From positions 1 through 57,399 of the forward strand of contig CACNCN010000006.1 in NCBI GenBank assembly GCA_902618975.1: 57,399 bases of DNA. The letters are read 5' to 3'. Shown here in pieces: positions 7,601-15,797 of this stretch. The notes under the pieces were generated by a model. It saw nothing but the letters and a program-made list of their open reading frames with translations. It was not told the DNA's origin and did no database searches. Numbering within the stretch: the first letter of the stretch is position 1; each line of letters starts with the position of its first letter. Origin of the DNA: an uncultured Pelagibacteraceae bacterium. GTDB taxonomy: Bacteria > Pseudomonadota > Alphaproteobacteria > Pelagibacterales > Pelagibacteraceae. Made by a program: the position numbers and the translations under genes.

Positions 7601-8447
7601 AAGCGTTAGTTTCAGTTTCGATAGGTTCTTCAATTCCTTTATCTTTATTAATAACAGCTTCTTCAGTTTTTGGTTTCTGATTTTCAAGGTTTCTTTTCAA
7701 AGCTTTATCCAATTTTTTTTGTGTGTTTTCCATACTCAATCCTAAAATTATTTGAAATTCAGAGAGTATTCTATCATAAGCTTTTTCGAAAAGCTGCCTT
7801 TCACTGTATGATTGATCGATCATTAAATCGTCACCTTTATTAAGATCTCTTACTACCTCAGCTAATTCATAAATTTTTCCTGACGAAATTTTAGCTTCAT
7901 ATTCTTGAGCTCTCCTACTCCACATTGATCTTTTAATTTTCGGTTTACTTTTCAATATGCTTATACATTTGTTAATTTGATTTACTGTTGCAAGTGGCCT
8001 CAAATTCGATTGTTTGTTTACGGGTATCATTCCACTTGCCTTGTCTTTTTCAAACCTCATTACATAAGTTTCAACATCAATCCCGCCTATATTTATTTTT
8101 TTAAATTCAGTGATCTGACCCACACCGTGTTTTGGGTATACAACGTAATCTTTAATTTTATACTCTTTTTTTTCGGTTAACTGCTTCTTTACTTTTTTTA
8201 TCTCTGGCTTTTGTTCTCCCGATCCTTTTGGAATTCTTAAATTTTGATTTACATTTTCGTCAACTTTTTTTTTTAATTTATCTTTGTTATTTGAAATTTT
8301 AACTGTTTTTATTTTTTTAATTTGTTTAATTTTTTTTGTATTTTTTTTTTGTTTTTTTACTGCTACCTTTTTTTTTATTTTCGATTTAGTAGTGCTTTTA
8401 TTCTTAAAGGTTTTCTTTAAAATATTTTTCAAATTTATTTTTTTCAT
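7599..8447 (-). CDS. carD: CarD/CdnL-family RNA polymerase-binding regulator with long basic N-terminus
   Basis: A 282-residue regulator. The CarD/CdnL/TRCF RNA-polymerase-interacting domain spans about 97-155 ([12 protein letters not shown], then [14 protein letters not shown]), followed by the helical DNA-binding part ([16 protein letters not shown]). Such proteins stabilise the promoter open complex, notably at rRNA promoters. Unusually, about 90 residues of Lys-rich low-complexity sequence precede the domain, and the C-terminus is acidic. The start lies 44 nt inside fdxA; no later ATG precedes the domain, so the overlap and extension seem real. It is last in helicase-TerB-fdxA-carD. Confidence 0.9.
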   Translation of the reverse strand: MKKINLKNILKKTFKNKSTTKSKIKKKVAVKKQKKNTKKIKQIKKIKTVKISNNKDKLKKKVDENVNQNLRIPKGSGEQKPEIKKVKKQLTEKKEYKIKDYVVYPKHGVGQITEFKKINIGGIDVETYVMRFEKDKASGMIPVNKQSNLRPLATVNQINKCISILKSKPKIKRSMWSRRAQEYEAKISSGKIYELAEVVRDLNKGDDLMIDQSYSERQLFEKAYDRILSEFQIILGLSMENTQKKLDKALKRNLENQKPKTEEAVINKDKGIEEPIETETNA

Positions 8448-8727
8448 CTTTTAATTTGTCTCCATATGGACTTTCTTTTTTTTCAGTAATATTCGGCCAA
8501 ATCTCTGAATACTTTGTATTTAACTCTACCCATTTTTCAGTTCCATCGTTTGTGTCAGGTTCAATAGCACCTATTGGACACTCTGGTTCACAAACGCCAC
8601 AATCTATACACTCATCAGGTTTAATTACAAGCATATTCTTTCCTTCATAAAAACATTCAACAGGACATACCTCAATGCAATCCATAAGTTTGCATTTAAT
8701 ACATTTATCATTAACAATATAAGTCAT
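8404..8727 (-). CDS. fdxA: 7Fe ferredoxin (3Fe-4S plus 4Fe-4S)
   Basis: A 107-residue soluble electron carrier. Cys9, Cys17 and Cys50 fit the 3Fe-4S site and Cys21, Cys40, Cys43 and Cys46 the 4Fe-4S site, by comparison with Azotobacter-type FdI. The C-terminal tail ([11 protein letters not shown]) is typical of FdxA. The redox partner is unknown. It lies 10 nt after the TerB-like gene and overlaps carD by 44 nt, so it is certainly part of the same transcript. FdxA next to CarD is a recurrent alphaproteobacterial pairing. Confidence 0.95.
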   Translation of the reverse strand: MTYIVNDKCIKCKLMDCIEVCPVECFYEGKNMLVIKPDECIDCGVCEPECPIGAIEPDTNDGTEKWVELNTKYSEIWPNITEKKESPYGDKLKDEKNKFEKYFKENL

Positions 8728-8737
8728 AAGTAAAACT

Positions 8738-9160
8738 CTAATTATTTAATATCTTTTTTTTTAAATCACCAACATCTTTAGGATCTAAATACAGCAAACC
8801 AGTTAGTCTTCGCATCAAATTTGATTCATACATATCTGAATTATTGTCTGAGTAAATAATTTTCCAAAGTGCTTCAATTATTATTAACTTCTTTTCTTTT
8901 TCAACATCCTTAACTTTACGAGTAAAATTGAGTATCTGATTAGAATCTGCCTCTAATTTTTCAGCCTCGCTGACTATCTTAGGGACATTATTTTCCTCAA
9001 CACCTAAACTTTTAAGCGTTTTATTTATAATTTCTTTTTCATTCTGTGTATAGTTTTGGTCAATTTTCGATGCATGTATTAATAAACAAGCAACCTCTAC
9101 ATATGTTTCATCAGAACTATTCTGTTTTTCTTTATTTTTTTTTTTTAAAAAATCAAACAT
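8738..9160 (-). CDS. TerB-like (tellurite resistance TerB family) helical protein
   Basis: A 140-residue, mostly helical protein. The N-terminus ([13 protein letters not shown]) is basic, then [19 protein letters not shown] and an acidic loop resemble the TerB fold, where acidic residues bind metal. The name is historical and does not imply tellurite resistance. It starts 2 nt after the helicase stop and precedes fdxA by 10 nt. In many alphaproteobacteria an S4-domain RNA-binding protein sits between this helicase and fdxA; here the TerB-like gene fills that position. Confidence 0.75.
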   Translation of the reverse strand: MFDFLKKKNKEKQNSSDETYVEVACLLIHASKIDQNYTQNEKEIINKTLKSLGVEENNVPKIVSEAEKLEADSNQILNFTRKVKDVEKEKKLIIIEALWKIIYSDNNSDMYESNLMRRLTGLLYLDPKDVGDLKKKILNN

Positions 9161-9162
9161 TA

Positions 9163-11637
9163 TTACTTCAAGTTTAATTGATCCAAAATCCCAAAAGGAT
9201 TATCGTTCTTATTTTTATAATGAGATTTTAAATTTTTTGTCTTTTTGGGAAAATATTTGAAATATACTTCCTCGTTTTTAGAAAATGTTTTGTATCCCAT
9301 TATTTCTATTAGTTTTATAAAATCTTCTTTTTTACAACCGAGCAAATTAAGCATACTGGCTTCTAATTTAATTTGTTTATTTTCTGCATTAAGTTTCATT
9401 ATATAGATAAAGAGTCTTTCCAGAATGTCAATTCTGACAAAATAGCTTCCAAACCTTTCAAATCCACATAAAAGCATGAAATTAGAATTGTTATGATTTT
9501 TATCTTCTATAAAATTCAAACCAAACGTTGGAGGTTTTAATTCATAAAACTTTTGATTATAATTTTTCCATAGTAAAATTCTCAAAGATACTGATTGAGG
9601 TTTAAATAATTTGAATAGAAATATATGATATCTACCAAATTTAACACCAATATCACGTAAAATTTTTCTTTCATCTTGAGAAAGACTCTTTACAATTTTA
9701 GAAACCTCATCTCTTTTTACAACGCCATTGTTCTCGTATAGCTGAAAAGCAAGTGCTCTGATTTGAGGATTGCTATTATTTAAATTTTTAAGCTTAAAAA
9801 GTGACTCAAGCTCGTTTTGAATTTTATCAGATAACCACTTATTTAAAAATTCTTTTAATTTTCTTTGATCTTCTACCTCGATCATATCATCTACAATCAG
9901 AAATGTTTCAGGATTTAAATAATCTTTACCAGGCACAAGCATAGCTATTGGGTTTCCTTTCCAATAGATCTTGAAATCATCTTTTAAATCTATATTTGAA
10001 TTACTAATGATTTTCCTAAATCTGTTTAATATTTCAGGAGTTACATTTAACCTTGCTGCTTTTTTCAGGGATTTGATATCAGTTTCAAACGCCCCATTTT
10101 TTAAATCTAATTCAAGTTTAAGACCTTTTAATTTACCAATAAACTGGTCGTTAATCATAACGTTCTCATCATTAATTATTTTTGTTTCAAGATTTATGTC
10201 TTGTTTTAAACCTCTAGCAAGAACACTTGCTCTTTTATCAATAAAACTTTTTGTTAGCTCTTCGTGAAGTCTATCAGATAGTTTATCCTCTAAATATTTA
10301 GTTCTCTCTATCCAATAATCTTGGTTTTCGACCCAATTTGATTTATTTGAAACATAGGACCAAGTTCTTACATTTGCTATTCGATTGGATATTGAGTCAA
10401 CATTACCCTCTAGTTTATCAAGATTCGATAGTTGTTTTTTCATATATAAATTTGGGATTTTATTGTTGTTACCTTTTAAAAAGCCAAATACCTTTCCAAC
10501 TATTTCTAAATGATGTCCATAGGTTTTTTTTACAAAATCTGGTATTTGACAACACTCCCACAATAATTTTAATTCAGATTTGTCATTTTTAACTTCCAAC
10601 AAATTTTCTTTAACTAAATATTTTAGGACCTTTTCATCCTCACACTCCTGTATTCTTTTTAACCAATTTTTACTTGGTTTTTCCTCAAGAGAGGTAATTA
10701 AATTTTTAACACTATCAAAATTTAATTTAGCATTTCTCCAATTTATAGTTCTAACCTCCTCAAATTTGTGTTGTTCTAATAGATCTATTTCCTCTGGACT
10801 TATGTCCTTACATTCTCCAGTTGTACCAAAATAGCCATCATTTAAATGCCGACCAGCTCTCCCTGAGATTTGACCTAACTCTGATAAGTTAAGTCTTCTT
10901 AATTTTTTTCCGTCAAATTTTTTTAAGTTTGAGAAATAGATATGTTCCAAATCCATATTAATTCCCATGCCAATAGCATCTGTAGCTACCAAATAATCAA
11001 CATCGCCTGACTGATATAAATCTACTTGAGAATTTCTAGTTTTAGGGCTCAACGATCCCATCACAATAGCAGCGCCCCCTTTTTGTCTTCTTAAAAGTTC
11101 AGCTATTCCATAAACTTCCTCTGAAGAAAATGCAATTATTGCACTTTTTCTCTCTATTCTTGAGATTTTTTTATAACCACTATAAGTTAGCTTAGACAAT
11201 CTATCTTTATTAACAAATTCAACATCTTCTTCTAAATTCGATATTAAATTTTTCATTGTATGTGATCCCATAAACATTGTAAGCTTTTCACCTCTTAGAT
11301 TTAATAATCTGTCAGTAAAAACATGTCCTCTCTCTGGATCAGAACACATTTGAATTTCATCTATTGCAACAAATTCTAATATTTTATCAATAGGCATAGA
11401 CTCTACAGTGCATAAAAAATATTTAGCGTTCTTTGGAATTATTTTTTCCTCCCCTGTTATTAATGCCACACTCTCCGTATTAAGTTTTTTCACAACTTTG
11501 TCATATACCTCTCGAGCCAATAATCTAAGGGGGAATCCTATCATCCCGTTTCTAAATGAAAGCATTGTCTCAATAGCTAAGAATGTCTTACCTGTATTTG
11601 TAGGTCCTAATACAGCTGTTATTTTATTTTTAATCAT
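9163..11637 (-). CDS. Suv3-like superfamily 2 RNA helicase
   Basis: An 824-residue helicase related to mitochondrial Suv3, a common alphaproteobacterial gene. Walker A is GPTNTGKT (11-18), the DExH-type motif is DEIQ (93-96), ATDAIGMGINM (219-229) is motif V, and QISGRAGR (256-263) is motif VI. The remaining 550 residues are specific to the family and include LVPGKDYLNPETFL. Suv3 unwinds RNA for degradation; a role in RNA turnover is inferred. The ATG at 11637 puts Walker A at residue 11, as is usual. It leads the helicase-TerB-fdxA-carD operon and is divergent from the acetoacetyl-CoA ligase, with a 160-nt gap in which I see no further convincing gene. Confidence 0.9.
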   Translation of the reverse strand: MIKNKITAVLGPTNTGKTFLAIETMLSFRNGMIGFPLRLLAREVYDKVVKKLNTESVALITGEEKIIPKNAKYFLCTVESMPIDKILEFVAIDEIQMCSDPERGHVFTDRLLNLRGEKLTMFMGSHTMKNLISNLEEDVEFVNKDRLSKLTYSGYKKISRIERKSAIIAFSSEEVYGIAELLRRQKGGAAIVMGSLSPKTRNSQVDLYQSGDVDYLVATDAIGMGINMDLEHIYFSNLKKFDGKKLRRLNLSELGQISGRAGRHLNDGYFGTTGECKDISPEEIDLLEQHKFEEVRTINWRNAKLNFDSVKNLITSLEEKPSKNWLKRIQECEDEKVLKYLVKENLLEVKNDKSELKLLWECCQIPDFVKKTYGHHLEIVGKVFGFLKGNNNKIPNLYMKKQLSNLDKLEGNVDSISNRIANVRTWSYVSNKSNWVENQDYWIERTKYLEDKLSDRLHEELTKSFIDKRASVLARGLKQDINLETKIINDENVMINDQFIGKLKGLKLELDLKNGAFETDIKSLKKAARLNVTPEILNRFRKIISNSNIDLKDDFKIYWKGNPIAMLVPGKDYLNPETFLIVDDMIEVEDQRKLKEFLNKWLSDKIQNELESLFKLKNLNNSNPQIRALAFQLYENNGVVKRDEVSKIVKSLSQDERKILRDIGVKFGRYHIFLFKLFKPQSVSLRILLWKNYNQKFYELKPPTFGLNFIEDKNHNNSNFMLLCGFERFGSYFVRIDILERLFIYIMKLNAENKQIKLEASMLNLLGCKKEDFIKLIEIMGYKTFSKNEEVYFKYFPKKTKNLKSHYKNKNDNPFGILDQLNLK

Positions 11638-11797
11638 CTCTACTTTTTGTATATCAAATTTTTTAAGCCCTATATCTTGTTGTGCTAAAAGAACAAAAAT
11701 AGGATAAAACTAGTCCGAATCGCCAATGTAAAAGTTCTCATTTTTCATTTTTATATTTTAAGAATAACATAAATTAAGAATATTAAATATAAAATTC

Positions 11798-13753
11798 ATG
11801 AATAAAATCTTGTGGGAGGCAAAATATAAAATAAAGAAAAAATCAAACTTATATGAGTATGAGAAATTTCTAAAAAAAAAATATAAGATTAAGCTAAACT
11901 GTAATTTTTCAAAGATACATAATTGGAGCATAAAAAATCCTGAGAGATTTTGGAGCTCTTTTTGGGAATATTCTAAAGTAAAAGGGAAAAAAATTGAAAA
12001 ATTTAAATTTAATAAACAAATTTTTAAAAGTAAATTTTTTATAGGCTCTAAATTAAATTTCGCTGAAAATTTATTTTCAAAAAAAGACGATACTAAAGCT
12101 ATTACCTTTATAAGTGAAAATGGTTATAAAATAAATAAATCCTGGAATGAATTATACTATTCGACAAGTAGAATTATAAATTTTTTAAAAAAAAATAAAA
12201 TTAAAAAAAACGATATAATTGCAGCGTATTTACCAAATATAATTGAAACGGTTGAATTCTTTTTAGCAACTTCTGCTATAGGTGCCATATGGACATCATG
12301 TTCTCCAGATTTTGGAACTAATGGTGTTATCGAAAGATTTTCTCAAACTAATCCAAAAATTTTAATAATTGCAGACAGGTATTTTTACAATGGAAAAGAG
12401 ATAAATGTTATTAATAGGTTACCAGAAATTTTAAAAAAAATTAAAAGTATAAAACATGTAATACTAATTAATTATCCAGGACAAAAAATGTTAAAGGTAA
12501 GAAAATACAAAAAAGTAAAAATTTATAAAATTAACGATATAAAAAAAATAAGAAATACAGAAATAAAATTTAAAAAATTTGATTTTAACAAAGAATTAGC
12601 TATTTTGTACTCCAGCGGTACTACTGGTAAACCCAAATGTATTTGTCATAGAAATGGTGGAGTTTTGCTTCAACATATGAAAGAACACCAATTACATTGT
12701 GATATAAAACCTGGTGATAATGTATTTTATTTCACAACTTGTGGCTGGATGATGTGGAATTGGTTGATTAGTTCATTAGCATCAAAGGCAACTATTACGT
12801 TGTTTGATGGATTCCCAATGTATAAAAATGAAGGCCTACTTTTTAAAATTGCAGAAAAAGAAAAAATAACTTTACTAGGGGTAAGCGCAAAATATATTGA
12901 TACATTAAGTAAATTAAACATTAATTTTAAATCAAAATATAAACTTTCAAGTTTGAAAACTATCTGTTCAACAGGATCTCCTTTATCAGAAGATGGTTTT
13001 AAATATGTTTATAAAAAAATTAAATCAGATGTTCATTTAGCCTCTATTTCTGGAGGTACTGACATTGTATCATGTTTTGTTCTTGGTAACTTATATGAGC
13101 CAGTTAAAAAGGGACAAATACAAAATAGTGGTTTAGGTATGGATGTTGATGTTTTTGATGATAAAGGTAAATCAGTAAAAAATCAAAAAGGAGAATTAGT
13201 TTGTAAAAATTCATTTCCATCCATTCCTATTAAATTCTTGAAAGATAAAAATAATATAAAATTCAAATCTGCATATTTTAACAAATTTAGAGGGGTTTGG
13301 CACCATGGAGACTTTGCAGAAAAAAAAGAGGATAATAGTTATATAATTTATGGAAGGTCTGATGCCACCTTAAATCCAGGTGGAGTACGTTTAGGAACTT
13401 CCGAAATCTATTCAGTGCTTGAAAAATTCAAAAATATCACTGAATGTTTGGCTGTAGGGCAGAACTGGGACAATGATGTAAGGATAATACTATTTGTTGT
13501 GTTAAAGAAGAATCAAATTTTAAGTGATAAACTCAAAAAAGAAATTCAATACAATATAAAAAAATTTGCTTCGCCTAGACATGTACCTAGTAAAATTATT
13601 AAAGTTCGGGACGTGCCTAGAACTAAAAATGGTAAAATTGTGGAAGTAGCCGTTAAAAATATTATTGAAGGCAATAAAATAAAAAACCTTCAAGCTTTAT
13701 CTAATCCAGATATATTAAATGAATATAGGAATATTAGTGAGTTGAAGTATTAA
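11798..13753 (+). CDS. Acetoacetyl-CoA synthetase (acetoacetate-CoA ligase)
   Basis: Activates acetoacetate to acetoacetyl-CoA with ATP. The 651-residue length and features match AacS: N-terminal W-S-I-x-x-P-E-x-F-W segment near 43-53, the adenylation P-loop YSSGTTGKPK near 270, the family-specific TTCGWMMWNW near 309-318, SGGTDIVSCF, HHGDFAE, and a C-terminal lysine region RTKNGKIVEVAVK. The thiolase downstream can cleave acetoacetyl-CoA to two acetyl-CoA, so the two together form a short route for ketone or butanoate carbon. It has its own upstream region shared with the divergent helicase. Confidence 0.93.
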   Translation: MNKILWEAKYKIKKKSNLYEYEKFLKKKYKIKLNCNFSKIHNWSIKNPERFWSSFWEYSKVKGKKIEKFKFNKQIFKSKFFIGSKLNFAENLFSKKDDTKAITFISENGYKINKSWNELYYSTSRIINFLKKNKIKKNDIIAAYLPNIIETVEFFLATSAIGAIWTSCSPDFGTNGVIERFSQTNPKILIIADRYFYNGKEINVINRLPEILKKIKSIKHVILINYPGQKMLKVRKYKKVKIYKINDIKKIRNTEIKFKKFDFNKELAILYSSGTTGKPKCICHRNGGVLLQHMKEHQLHCDIKPGDNVFYFTTCGWMMWNWLISSLASKATITLFDGFPMYKNEGLLFKIAEKEKITLLGVSAKYIDTLSKLNINFKSKYKLSSLKTICSTGSPLSEDGFKYVYKKIKSDVHLASISGGTDIVSCFVLGNLYEPVKKGQIQNSGLGMDVDVFDDKGKSVKNQKGELVCKNSFPSIPIKFLKDKNNIKFKSAYFNKFRGVWHHGDFAEKKEDNSYIIYGRSDATLNPGGVRLGTSEIYSVLEKFKNITECLAVGQNWDNDVRIILFVVLKKNQILSDKLKKEIQYNIKKFASPRHVPSKIIKVRDVPRTKNGKIVEVAVKNIIEGNKIKNLQALSNPDILNEYRNISELKY

Positions 13754-13769
13754 CGCTGGAAATAAAGTG

Positions 13770-13871
13770 TTAAATTAAGCTAATGCCATTTTTGTAAAAA
13801 TAGATTGCCATAACTATAATTATCAATACGTAAAGAAATCCATATATAAAATATTTAATTTTTTTTTTCAT
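13770..13871 (-). CDS. Tiny membrane protein, 33 aa
   Basis: A 33-residue protein: basic start (MKKKIKYFIYG), one hydrophobic helix (about residues 8-25) and a short polar end (FYKNGISLI). Its ATG overlaps the stop of the thioesterase gene (TAATG, 13869-13873), which strongly suggests translational coupling and supports its reality. Orientation by positive-inside would place the N-terminus in the cytoplasm. I do not recognise a family. It fills most of the gap between the convergent acetoacetyl-CoA ligase and the thioesterase. Confidence 0.6.
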   Translation of the reverse strand: MKKKIKYFIYGFLYVLIIIVMAIYFYKNGISLI

Positions 13872-14278
13872 TAATAAATAAAAGACCTTTTAGTTTTTTT
13901 CCACACGCCATTTCCTACCGCTAAAATTTTTTTATTAGAAGTTAATTTACATCTCATAAATACTAAGGAATTAGTCACTTTCTGTATTTCAACATCTCCT
14001 AAAATTTCGTCACCAATTTTACTTGAATCTATAAATTTTATATCTAGAGAGATTGTTACACAAACCTGATTTTCTGCAGCTCTATGAACTGCCGTCCCGG
14101 ATCCAGCATCAATTATACCAGCTAAAAAACCACCATGAGTTATTCCAGCTCTATTCAAATTAAATTTTTTAACTTTTGTTTTAAATTGATACTTTTTTTT
14201 TGTTATTGTCCGGAACATTAAACCACCATTATGTTTCATAAAACCAGGTTTTGTACTTATATTCTCAAATTTTTTCAT
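13871..14278 (-). CDS. Hotdog-fold thioesterase, PaaI/4HBT family
   Basis: A 135-residue hotdog protein. The NLNRAGITHGGFLAGIIDAGSGTAV segment near 48-72 holds the H-G-G turn and the acidic residue (Asp67) used by PaaI-type enzymes to hydrolyse acyl-CoA or phenylacetyl-CoA-type thioesters; SLDIKFI and LGDVEI strands follow. It is coupled by TAATG junctions to a tiny membrane protein gene on each side. Substrate is unknown; fatty or ketoacyl-CoA are plausible given the acyl-CoA enzymes nearby. Confidence 0.87.
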   Translation of the reverse strand: MKKFENISTKPGFMKHNGGLMFRTITKKKYQFKTKVKKFNLNRAGITHGGFLAGIIDAGSGTAVHRAAENQVCVTISLDIKFIDSSKIGDEILGDVEIQKVTNSLVFMRCKLTSNKKILAVGNGVWKKTKRSFIY

Positions 14279-14361
14279 TATATAAAAAAAGTTATTAGCA
14301 GTAATATTATTCCAATAATTAAAAAAAAGTAAATAACAGAAGATTGTAAAGATATTTTCAT
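14278..14361 (-). CDS. Tiny membrane protein, 27 aa
   Basis: A 27-residue protein, MKISLQSSVIYF followed by a nearly pure Ile/Leu/Phe helix to the C-terminus. A good ribosome binding site (GGAAAGGAAG) sits just before the ATG, and the stop overlaps the start of the thioesterase gene (TAATG, 14276-14280). It begins only 11 nt after the 3' end of tRNA-Arg, so it is probably on the tRNA transcript. Family unknown; it could be a membrane tether, or act mainly as a translated leader that sets thioesterase expression. Confidence 0.6.
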   Translation of the reverse strand: MKISLQSSVIYFFLIIGIILLLITFFI

Positions 14362-14372
14362 ACTTCCTTTCC

Positions 14373-14449
14373 TGGCGCGCCTGCTAGGAGTCGAACCCAG
14401 AACCTCCTGGTCCGTAGCCAAGCGCTCTATCCAGTTGAGCTACAGGCGC
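14373..14449 (-). tRNA. tRNA-Arg (ACG)
   Basis: On the minus strand, acceptor arms GCGCCTG and CAGGCGC pair fully, the anticodon loop CTACGGA gives ACG (read as ICG after deamination), the T-loop is TTCGACT, and GCCA ends the gene with encoded CCA. A TATAAT box lies about a dozen nt upstream on the same strand (plus-strand 14461-14466), but I see no good -35 match. Confidence 0.97.
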
Positions 14450-14514
14450 AATTTTATAATATTATATTTTATATTTTTAATGTAATTTATTAATTTAGCA
14501 ATTAATGTATTAAT

Positions 14515-15627
14515 ATGACTAAAAATTCAAATGATATTGTAATAACCAACGCCCTGAGAACCCCCATTGGAAAGTATAAAGGAAACTTAGCAAGTTATGA
14601 AGCCCATGATCTTGGTTCAATCGTAATAAAAAACTTATTAATCCAATCAAAATTAACTCCAGAGCAGATTGATGAAGTAATTATGGGTCAAGTATTAACA
14701 GGCAACACTGGTCAAAATCCAGCTAGACAAGCAGCAATAAAGGCTGGAATACCCAATGAAAAGACAGCTTATATTATAAATCAGGTTTGTGGATCAGGAT
14801 TAAGAAGCATAGTTTCAGGTTATCAAAATCTAAAATTAAATGATGCAAATGTTATAATAGCCGGAGGTCAAGAGAGTATGACAAATTGTGATAAAGATGT
14901 GATGCTTAAAGATGGTTTAGTAGATGTTTATAACAGATATCATATGGGTGTAACTGCTGAAAATGTTGCAGAAAAGTGGAATATATCTCGAAAAGAGCAA
15001 GACATATTTGCTTTAGACTCTCAATATAAAGCACAAGTAGCAATTAAAAATAATAAATTTAATGACGAAATTTTAAAAGACTTCGGTGTTTTTGATGAAC
15101 ACCCAAGATCTGATGTTTCGATTGATAGTTTAGCAAGATTAAAAACAATTTTTAAGGAAAATGGAACTGTAACTCCAGGAAATTCGTCCGGAATTAATGA
15201 TGGTGCAGCCGGGGTAATTATTATGAAAAGACAGGAGTCCGACAAGAGAAATTTAAACACTTTAGCAAAAATAGTTTCATGGGCTTCTTGCGGCGTAGAA
15301 CCTTCATTAATGGGATCAGGTCCTATACCATCAGTCAAAAAAGCTCTTGAAAAAGCTAATTGGGAAATAAAAAATTTAGATTTAGTCGAATCTAATGAAG
15401 CTTTTGCAGCACAAAGTTTAGCAGTTATTAAAGAACTAAAAATTCCAAAAGAAATTGTGAATGTAAACGGAGGTGCTATTGCCCTCGGTCATCCAATAGG
15501 AGCCTCTGGCACCAGAATAATAGTCACCTTGATACATGAAATGATAAGAAGAGATGTAAAAAGGGGATTAGGAACTCTTTGTATTGGTGGAGGAATGGGC
15601 ATAGCGATGTGTATTGAAAGAGACTAA
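14515..15627 (+). CDS. Acetyl-CoA acetyltransferase (thiolase)
   Basis: Condenses or cleaves acetoacetyl-CoA/acetyl-CoA. Catalytic features: nucleophile Cys92 in NQVCGSGLRS, the SNEAFAAQSL segment, GHPIGASGTR with the catalytic His near 329, and the C-terminal C-I-G-G-G-M-G with the second Cys near 356. At 370 residues it is about 20 shorter than typical biosynthetic thiolases; the loop after GGQESMTN and the segment before DEHPRSD look trimmed, while all catalytic parts remain. It is downstream of the acetoacetyl-CoA ligase, separated by the minus-strand thioesterase unit. Confidence 0.94.
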   Translation: MTKNSNDIVITNALRTPIGKYKGNLASYEAHDLGSIVIKNLLIQSKLTPEQIDEVIMGQVLTGNTGQNPARQAAIKAGIPNEKTAYIINQVCGSGLRSIVSGYQNLKLNDANVIIAGGQESMTNCDKDVMLKDGLVDVYNRYHMGVTAENVAEKWNISRKEQDIFALDSQYKAQVAIKNNKFNDEILKDFGVFDEHPRSDVSIDSLARLKTIFKENGTVTPGNSSGINDGAAGVIIMKRQESDKRNLNTLAKIVSWASCGVEPSLMGSGPIPSVKKALEKANWEIKNLDLVESNEAFAAQSLAVIKELKIPKEIVNVNGGAIALGHPIGASGTRIIVTLIHEMIRRDVKRGLGTLCIGGGMGIAMCIERD

Positions 15628-15740
15628 ATTTTAAATTTAATTTGTTTTTTTTTAAGCAAAGAATACTGTATCCAAATTCTAGCATCTAGTTCGTAGCTTT
15701 TACTAGCACTAAATAATTTTTTAATAATAAATTTTATCAT
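15624..15740 (-). CDS. Possible 38-residue hypothetical protein
   Basis: An open frame filling most of the 170-nt gap after the thiolase, ending in its stop codon (overlap 4 nt). The product begins MIKFIIKKLFSASKSYELD, continues ARIWIQYSLLKKKQ and ends basic. The residue mix (Trp, Tyr, Arg, Asp) is more protein-like than expected from A/T-rich noise, but there is no clear ribosome binding site and no known family. It could be spurious. Confidence 0.3.
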   Translation of the reverse strand: MIKFIIKKLFSASKSYELDARIWIQYSLLKKKQIKFKI

Positions 15741-15797
15741 ACTATATTTTGAAATTAAAAATTGTCCTAAAATAGATACAATTGTGGTAGAATTATT

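Noticed and set aside
11690..11750. 18-codon minus-strand hydrophobic frame upstream of the helicase
   Set aside because: Very short, no ribosome binding site, no overlap-coupling with the helicase start.
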